Source: Sequoia sempervirens (lineage: Eukaryota; Streptophyta; Pinopsida; Cupressales; Cupressaceae). From it: DNA of 64,000 nucleotides. The notes under the pieces were generated by a model. It was not told where the DNA came from. It did no database searches and was given only the letters and a program-made list of their open reading frames with translations. Of this stretch, positions 57,180-64,000 are shown piece after piece (the first letter of the stretch is position 1; the number at the start of each line of letters is the position of its first letter). The position numbers were made by a program, and so were the translations under genes. The stretch covers positions 1 through 64,000 of the forward strand of contig VDFB02114860.1 of the NCBI GenBank assembly GCA_007258455.2, read 5' to 3'.

Positions 57180-57819
57180 TGTTGATGTTGACAGCGTCGG
57201 GCCTCACTTCCAGCCACGACTTTCAAGCAATAAAATTAAATATAGCCTTATCGCTATTTATTTTATTGGAGACATCCGTTGGTAAAGAGGCACGTCACAT
57301 GGAATAATAAATAATATTCATTTATTGTTTGTTTGTTAAATCGAGTTTATATGAGGCCGACCTCATAATGTTCGCCACCCTTCATGAGTCACATCTCTTC
57401 ATGGTAGAAGGCCGACATGATATCTAGAAGAGACGTGATGGTTAGAAGTCTTCTCCTTCGAATTGTATATAAGGAGACTCAAGGCTTTCATTCATGATGA
57501 TTACATACATTCATAGTTCGATATCATAGGTGTGCGAGTTTATTCAAGTGCAGATCGAAGTATTCAATAAGGCTGAATTCATTATCAAAGAAGAGCGATA
57601 TTATTATCTGAGATTGCATCAAGTTTGGTGCTGTTATTTGGCCTTGAGATCGGCCTCATTGTAAAGAGAATTGTTGATTCTTATTCAATATATAAGTGAT
57701 ATATTGTTTCTGGGTTTTTCTCCCTCAAGTTGGAGGGTTTTCATAGGGTATATGCTGTGTCTACTTGTTTGAAATTGAATTAAAATCTGCTTATTTAATT
57801 TCTGATCCTAAAACTAATA
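57180..57819 (+). repeat. Solo Copia LTR with TSD GTATG
   Basis: 640 bp, TGTTGATGTTGACAGCGTC to CCTAAAACTAATA (ancestral ACA ending changed to ATA), flanked by GTATG at 57175-57179 and 57820-57824. Same family as 52050-52711, sharing the head ACAGCGTCGG and the TTTTTCTCCCTCAAGTTGGAGGG region. Confidence 0.92.
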
Positions 57820-57907
57820 GTATGCTCCAAACCCTAGGTGCCTATCCTCAGTGTCAAATAATAAAGAATATTTTTATGTGATATGGAACTAATATCACTT
57901 CATAATT

Positions 57908-58570
57908 TGTTAGTGTTTGGTAGCTTCAGGAGATATTTTCTCCTTAATTAAAGGCAGGCTGCCTACATATTGCAAATTATATTTTATATTTATATTTCTT
58001 AAAAGGAGGCCGACCCTTGTGAAGAGTCGCCTTGCTTGTGAAGAGGCACCTTACATTGTATATATAGAAGGTGATGATCATTTCATTTGATTATCAATCA
58101 ATTCATTCTAAAGACAATTCGCACCTATCAGGAGTTCGCATATCTACAACAGATTATCATTTTGCTTAGAACAGATTGACATCAAGGAAAATTCATTGTA
58201 ATTGTGCATTCACATCTAGGAGAGGTGTTGTGTTTCATTATTTCAGATCGGCCTAGAGTTTGGCCTAGATTGTAAGCAGATTTCTGCTCTTTCATTCAAT
58301 TTATAAGAGATATATTCTTGGCTAGGTTTTTCTCCCTCGAGAAGGAGGGTTTTCCTAGGGTATTTGCTGTGTTCATTGTTCTTATGTGTTGCATTTTTCT
58401 GCTTATGTCAATTCTGATCCTAAAACTAACATGGTATTAGAGCGGGTTCTAAAAGTCTGATCAAATTGTTTACTTAATGTAGAAAGATTGGCCACTAATA
58501 GCTTGTTGATTTTCTGAGGAAAGTCGTGGCATTTGGCCACTAGGAGGATTGAACAGAGAAATCGAATAGC
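57908..58570 (+). mobile_element. Orphan Copia 5' LTR with primer-binding site
   Basis: LTR 57908-58431 (524 bp, TGTTAGTGTTTGG to CCTAAAACTAACA) is followed by TGGTATTAGAGCGGG at 58432-58446, a one-base variant of the initiator-Met PBS. About 125 bp of leader follow, then the element is cut off at 58570 by the start of a Gypsy LTR. So it is the 5' end of a truncated or interrupted element, not a solo LTR. Confidence 0.85.
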
Positions 58571-59969
58571 TGCAATGTCCCCTTTTTTATGAGCATTGGT
58601 GTTTGGAGGAATTAGTCTATTCCTGATCCTCGTAGGCTAATGGGGCTTGATAAGAGGATCGTCTGGCAGATACCAGTTGATTGGTTGGCTCATTTCATGA
58701 TTTCATGAAGGTTTTCCTAGTATCATCATGGATATTTCTAATTTTGGAAACCTTATGTTATATTATAATGTTATGTTGCACTTTATTAGTGAGATTATAT
58801 TATTATAAAGTGCAATATTAAAATATTATTATGACAAGCTTCTAGAAGTTGAATTTTATATTATTCTTGTTGGGCTGACCTCTTGCAGAAAAAGAATAAA
58901 TAGACATTGAGGGCTCATTTTCTATCATCCAGATTTGTTGTTGATGTTTGATGTTTTCAGTTGTGGAGCCTAGGGTTTCTGCAGTTGTCTTTGGCCATTG
59001 AGAACGAAAACTCTCAATTGGTACGCAATTTTGAGGGTGTGAAATATCACTTGAATTATTGCAAAGTTAAGGAAGTTGCTTCAGACTTTCTACTTGTATT
59101 TCAAAGCAAAATTTCATGGCCTTTGGCCAAATTTTGGTGGCATAGATATTCTCGATTTGATAAGATAGTTGCTGGCATATGACTATTCATTTTGGTATAA
59201 GAGACGGCAGTAAATTGGAGAATTTGGGTGATTCATGAGGTAGTTCAATTGGGACGTTTGCACTTCCAGGTCTGCATAAATCGAAGGGTATTGTGGAGAC
59301 AATTTTGTGCTCAAGTCTTCAACAATTAGCATTCAAACGGTTGACTCTGATCTTGTACATTTCTGATTTAAATCAAACAAATACCAGCAGTCCATTGGAG
59401 CCATGATTTCACTCATTGGAGCTTCAAGTGCATCGATTTCCTTTCTTCAGTGAAGCGCTCTCTTGATTGACATCTTGAGAAGATTTTTAGAGCTAAGGAG
59501 ATGACTTGCAGGCTATATATAAAAATAATCTCACATTAGATTACTAGTAACAGGGGCGACCAGCTGGGAGGTTCGATTTGCAGCTCAAAGGGAGAAATAA
59601 AATCAGATAAAATTCATGAGGCATGGTTAGAGGGTAAAGAAGCTGGGTTTTGCAATTTTGGGAGCAAATCTTTCAAAAATAAGAAGAATTGAATTTTTCT
59701 TTCAGGCAGCCATCTACCACCAGGTTTATCATATTGCATTCAGTTTAGGCTCCATTAGTAAATCGTCATTGTAACATTCAGTTAATTATAGCTGCATTAC
59801 AATCATTGTAATTAGAAGTCATTACATTAAACAATTCATGACATTAGTAAGCTGTTGTAGATGGTTATTCAATAGATCAGATTTGACATTGTTATCTATC
59901 ACATTGTAATCAGACTTGAGCATTATCTTGTAATGCCAAGAGTCTTGGCCTTTGTGATCAGCATAGCAT
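58571..59969 (+). repeat. Gypsy LTR D, plus strand, 3' end not reached
   Basis: Starts TGCAATGTCCCC with CTGATCCTCGTAGGCTAATG about 50 bp in, as in LTRs A-C, and has the GGGTTTCTGCAG segment near 58973-58984. About 1.4 kb long, but the usual TTCTTACA end is absent before the oppositely oriented LTR of Gypsy-III starts at 59970. Probably interrupted by Gypsy-III, with its end beyond the window. Confidence 0.7.
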
Positions 59970-61179
59970 TGGGGAAACACTTGTAGTGTTCCACCACTCT
60001 GCTGATTCGTTTTCACTGAGTTTGTAGGTCTGATTTTTTGTTTTAGGTTTGTATTTCTTCTTTTTTTCTGTTTTTGAGTTTGATGCCAATAATGCTAAAA
60101 GTACCAACAAGCATATACATGAAAACTTCTAATACTAAACTACTGAAACAACTTGAATTACATTGCCCAATTTAGTGGCCAAATATGATTTCTTCATTAC
60201 ATAAGAAGATGCATTCAACATACAACTTACATCTGATTTATAGCTACATAATCTTAAACCAAACTTTAACTTACAGCCATATAACACTGTGAATAGGATT
60301 GGCTACAGTACCAAACCCCAATGAAGTGCACACAACTCTTGAAAGACGACTTCCCCCACCCAAATCTAGCATGGGAAGCCTTCTAGGACAAGGGCGCCCC
60401 CTTTAGGAATGATAGCAGCCACATAAGAGAGGCGTTTCTTTTCTTTGTGCTGATATAAGCCCTCAAGAAAAGGTGGCTGGCTGTAGCTCTTCCAAAACAG
60501 ATCCAAAACTCCTCAAAAAGTAAGCAGCTCCTGTGCTAACGTGATTGAAGTCCATGGCAGCCAAAACCACTCAAAAAGATGCTCGAAATAACTTGCAAAC
60601 AGCAACGTAGGTCTCCAAATGAAGCAACAAAAACTGACCAGCAACCTTAAGGTGGTGTTTCACACCCTCAAGCAGCTCAAAAACAAAGAACAAAGCCCCT
60701 CCAGGCTTACCCACTGCAAGAAATCAAGAAACCCTAACCTCCTTCCTCCAAAGCCACACTCCCAAGTTCATTAAGCAAAAATCATCAACACATGAAGAGG
60801 GTCGAACTTCTTCTCTCCATATTTATAATTTTACATTGAAAAACACTATTCATAAAGTGAGCACTATTCACTTAAGTTATAACTTTTTCACTTTAGGAAT
60901 GAATAATAACTGAAAAATACAAAGTGACCCCTTCATTTTAAAGACACATGGTCCCTAGGCCAAGGATGGTGAAATAAAAAGTGAATATCATTAATTTAAG
61001 CACAAGTATCATGCCAAACGCAATAATTCACCCTGCCACCATACTCCGGAGATCAACACTGCCATTTGATGACCAAGCGCTAGTCCAAGTGACCCTCTAT
61101 CCAAAACCATTAGCCTACGAGGGTCGACATGATAGGCTAATCTATTGATGTACTGTCTAATTAGAAGGGGACATCACAA
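59970..61179 (-). repeat. Gypsy-III 3' LTR
   Basis: 1210 bp. Minus strand starts TGTGATGTCCCCTTC at 61179, carries TCGACCCTCGTAGGCTAATG about 55 bp in, and ends GTGTTTCCCCA at 59970. Minus-strand CAGGGAGGGGGGAT at 61180-61193 is the polypurine tract. The left boundary is set by likeness to other family LTR ends and is less sure than the right. Confidence 0.78.
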
Positions 61180-61196
61180 TCCCCCCTCCCTGAATT

Positions 61197-61640
61197 TCAA
61201 CTTGTTGTAAAATGTACTCGCTCTCCCATGTAGCATCCTCTAATCAAGTCCTTCCATTTAATTAGATATTCCCTAATAACCCGTCTCTGTAACTGTCGCT
61301 CTCTGACATCTAAGATGGCCTTAGGTACCAAAATCAATTTCCTTTTATCATCCAGGGGTTGTAAAGCTGTGAAAGGAACAACACGATGTCCTAATGCCTT
61401 CTTGAGGCGTGACACATGAAATACATTGTGTACCCTGCTATCTGCCGGTAAGTCCAACTCATAAGCCACCTCGCCTACCCGTCTGATGATCCTAAAGGGT
61501 CTGTAGTACCGCGGCTTGAGTTTCTCTACCCCACTCTTCTTGAGAGTGGATTGGCGATAGGGCTGCAACATCAGATACTCCATATTCCCAGCCTCGAAAG
61601 AACGCTCAACTCTCCTCTGATCCGCATACTGCTTTTGCTG
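61197..61640 (-). pseudogene. Gypsy-III integrase tail and chromodomain
   Basis: Open frame 61197-61583: LMLQPYRQSTLKKSGVEKLK, the GPY/F-like PRYYRPFRIIRRVGEVAYELDL (GPF changed to RPF), SRVHNVFHVSRLKKALG, then a chromodomain start LDVRERQLQRRVIREYLIKW followed by a shift (KDLIRGCYMGE). A little chromodomain sequence continues in another frame to the polypurine tract. Confidence 0.87.
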
Positions 61641-61652
61641 ATTTTGTGCCTT

Positions 61653-62516
61653 CTAAATGTTCTCAAGGAGAGCTCTCATAATATCCTTGTTCTCCTGTAA
61701 AAGATCCCCAGCACTGGGCACTCTACTGTCACTCAACAATAAATCAAGAAAGTTGGGAGCCTCATACCCATATAGGGCCATGAATGGGGACATTTGAATC
61801 GACATGTGGTAAGTGGTATTATAACAGTACTCACAAAGATGAATCCACTTCACCCAACCCCTTTGCTACCCTGCTATATAGTTTCGGAGGTATCCTTCCA
61901 CCCACTTGTTCACAATCTCCATCTGACCATCAGTCTGCGGGTGGTAGCTAGTGCTTGGAGTAAGTTCGGTCCCACAAAGCCTGAATAGCTCTTGCCAGAA
62001 GTGGCTCAAGAACTGACTATCCCTGTCTTTGATGATGCTCCGGGGTAGCCCATGCAACCTGAACAACTCTCGGAAAAAAAAATCTGCTACCTGTGTAGTT
62101 GAATATGTAGCCGCTATGAAAAGGAAATGAGTGTACTTGGTGAGGCGATCAACAACTACATAGATACAGTCTCTACCCTGGGCTTTCAGAAAGCCCGTAA
62201 CGAAATCCATCGACAAGCATTCCCACTTCCTATCAGGAATTGGAAGTGGCTGAAGTAACCTAGCAGGATAGGTGTGCTCCTGTTTATTTTGTTGACAAAC
62301 ATGACACTCTCTGACATATGGAAGGACATCTGACTTTAGTCCTTTCCAAGTGAAACGTTCTCGAACCTGCCTGTAAGTTTTGAAATACCCCGGATGTCCA
62401 GCCATGGGTGCATCATGAAAGGCCCTCAATACCGTGTTCTTCATTTCTGATCCTGGGGTCAAAAAAATCCTCCCCTTGTAAATGATAAGATCATTCAGAC
62501 TATCTACTGAAAACAA
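61653..62516 (-). pseudogene. Gypsy-III integrase
   Basis: 216-codon frame 61866-62516: HHCC zinc domain (FHDAPMAGHPGYFKTYRQ, ECHVCQQNK), core Asp in CLSMDFVTGF, Asp in IIKDRDSQFLSHFW, Glu in YHPQTDGQMEIVNKWVEGYL. All catalytic residues are visible. A stop (CAG to TAG-type, near 61866) separates WIHLCEYCYNTTYHMSIQMS at 61653-61853. It joins the RNase H linker at 62517-62660. Confidence 0.9.
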
Positions 62517-62660
62517 TTCTTTGGCAGGCTGAAATCAGATGGAAGGAGTTCAGATAGATAAGGCATCAGCAACAACGTTAACATATGTCAAAGTCGTATG
62601 ATTGCAACTTACTAACCCATTCTGTTTCAATGTTGACCACTCGCTGCCATAAGAAGACCT

Positions 62661-63228
62661 TGTTATGAATTGTAGTTAGGTCAAATATAAGCGATGATTG
62701 CTATAAAGCGTCATCATCGCTTATATAAGATCTAAACTCTTCATGTCATATTTCCAGAAATAAGTATGATGATCGAATTTTATAATGACTGTATAAAATC
62801 GTAATTATTTATTTGATGTTCTGAATTTGCGTTGATTAAATTTCGGGATTCTTATATTCATCCGCCATGCGTAAGGGTTTTTCATTCTTGTATTAAGCGA
62901 TGAATGTTTAAACCGAGTTATCATCGGCTGTGTGAGGGACCCGCGCCCTAAGGGACACATCCCTTGAGCGGACGTGTCTCCACATGTGGAGACACGTCCT
63001 CTCAAGAGACGCATCCCTTGGAGGCGGGTCGCCTAACATATAAAAGATGATCCCAATCATAATATGCAGACATCGAGATCATTAATGTTCTGCATTCAGT
63101 ACATTTTGCAATAAAAGGAAGAACTCAGAAATTCGCATTTCTTAGAATTTATTATTCAAAATCTCAAACCTTCTTAGTTTATTCTTAGTCTTAGGATCTT
63201 GTCCTGATCAGATTTGTTTACATTTACA
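62661..63228 (-). repeat. Solo Copia LTR with hairpin cluster
   Basis: 568 bp, reading on the plus strand TGTTATGAATTGTAG to TTTACATTTACA, so the LTR orientation is plus although it sits in a minus-strand host element. The 3' half is alignable with the Copia-2 LTR (AATGTTCTGCATTCAGTACATT, shortened here) and carries the same ACGT palindromes (62952-63020). Flanks GACCT and TGCCT match at three of five bases, an imperfect duplication. Confidence 0.82.
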
Positions 63229-63632
63229 TGCCTCAAGCTGTTATGGTTAGTCTTAACACAAAATTTGTTGCCCACAAGGTACTGCCTGAATTTGGCCAAT
63301 GCATGCATGATGGCCAACATCTCCTTGTCGTAAATGTTGTAGCTCCTCTCTGGTCCTCTTAAATTACGACTCTTGAAAGCTATCAGATGCTTGTCCTGCA
63401 TGAGGACTGCGCCAATACCTTCACCCAAGGCATCACACTGAAGTTTGAAGGGTCTAGTGAAATCTGGTAATGCAAGGATAGGACAAGAAGTAATCAACTG
63501 CTTAAACTTCTCAAAACACTCCTGTGCCTCAAGAGTCCAAATGAATGCTCCTTTCTTTGTCAGGTCCGTAAGTGGCGCTGCATGGCATGAATACCCACTA
63601 ACAAATTGGCGGTAGAACCCACACAAGCCCAA
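63229..63632 (-). pseudogene. Gypsy-III RNase H
   Basis: GLCGFYRQFVSGYSCHAAPL opens the frame, then LTKKGAFIWTLEAQECFEKF, CDALGEGIGAVLMQ, YNIYDKEMLAIMHALAKFRQ and VKTNHNSLRH, where the Copia LTR inserted. The remaining RQQxWVSKLQSYDFD part is readable in 62580-62660. Confidence 0.9.
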
Positions 63633-63644
63633 AAATCCTCGAAG

Positions 63645-64000
63645 CTAAGTAAGATTCTTGGGAATCGGCCACTCAACAATAGCTTTGACCTTGTCGGGAT
63701 CCATACGCACACCCTCTGCGTTGATAATATGGCCCAAGTACAGCAACTCCATCATACCTAGATCACATTTTGATTCCTTGGCATACAAGGACTCACTATC
63801 CAGAATACCCAGTACCATATCCAGATGGGCAATACGCTCATCCCAAGCCTTGCTGTATACCAAGATGTCATCAAAGAAAACAAGTACGAACCTCCTCAGT
63901 TGGGATTGGTAGATCCTATTCATAGTGGACTGGAATGTAGCGGGTGCATTGGTTAGCCCAAATGGCATAACCACAAACTCAAAGTGTCCACAATGGCAAC
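63645..64000 (-). pseudogene. Gypsy-III reverse transcriptase, C-terminal part
   Basis: [20 protein letters not shown], then LRRFVLVFFDDILVYSKAWD with the catalytic FFDD, LYAKESKCDLG, LYLGHIINAEGVRMD, and PIPKNLT followed by a stop (63645) where [13 protein letters not shown] would continue. The upstream part lies outside the window. Confidence 0.9.

Larger units (their letters stand above)
59970..64000 (-). mobile_element. Gypsy-III chromovirus, 3' half (runs out of window)
   Basis: Minus-strand element with 3' LTR 59970-61179, polypurine tract, chromodomain, integrase, RNase H and part of RT; the remainder lies past 64000. A solo Copia LTR sits in RNase H. Frames are longer and cleaner than in Gypsy-I and Gypsy-V. 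AGCAT at 59965-59969 is the expected left copy of its target duplication. Confidence 0.88.

Overview
The window is nuclear DNA of a land plant. It is built almost entirely of nested LTR retrotransposons (Ty3/Gypsy chromoviruses and Ty1/Copia), one hAT DNA transposon and several solo LTRs. Every readable primer-binding site matches the plant initiator-Met tRNA type (TGGTATCAGAGC), and the one recognisable captured host sequence is PDS5-like (cohesin regulator). Large, old, heavily nested elements with long LTRs suggest a large-genome seed plant, perhaps a gymnosperm; that is inference. I see no free-standing host gene, tRNA gene or CRISPR array.

Layout. 1-417: flank with a 5S-rRNA-like fragment. 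418-6307: Copia-1 (minus), degenerate, abutting a hAT end (6308-6383). 6778-8175 and 9091-10477: two solo Gypsy LTRs, each with a perfect 5-bp target-site duplication (TSD). 10571-11122: a 283-bp tandem duplication. 11405-46519: Gypsy-I (minus chromovirus, TSD AATGA), the frame of a deep nest. Its pol is hit by a 1.93-kb non-autonomous LTR element (13675-15606, TSD CATAT), a solo LTR (16239-17622, TSD GACTG) and Copia-2 (19724-25264, TSD TTCAT). Its 5' LTR is hit by Gypsy-II (26749-45695, TSD TAGGG), a gag-protease-only element. Gypsy-II's gag zinc finger is split by element IV (28728-41861, TSD AGGTC, two 2008-bp LTRs). Element IV has no pol and carries one long ancestral ORF that begins with a PDS5-like segment. 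That ORF is split by a further 3.1-kb insertion (34285-37416). 46520-51182: Gypsy-V (minus, degenerate). Its putative 5' LTR (51183 to about 56668) is interrupted by a solo Copia LTR (52050-52711, TSD GGTTT) and a full-length hAT (52806-56309, TSD GTTTTGAA). 57180-58570: a solo Copia LTR and an orphan Copia 5' LTR with PBS. 58571-59969: a plus-strand Gypsy LTR. 59970-64000: the 3' half of Gypsy-III (minus), with a solo Copia LTR inside; it runs out of the window.

How it fits together. Insertion order can be read from matched TSDs: Gypsy-I, then Gypsy-II, then element IV, then the 3.1-kb insert. A later 1055-bp tandem duplication copied the junction of element IV with Gypsy-II. The main discovery candidate is element IV: a large non-autonomous LTR retrotransposon whose gag position holds an apparently intronless PDS5-related reading frame of about 1,340 codons, fused to an unrecognised C-terminal half. 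Its two LTRs are equal in length and almost identical by eye.
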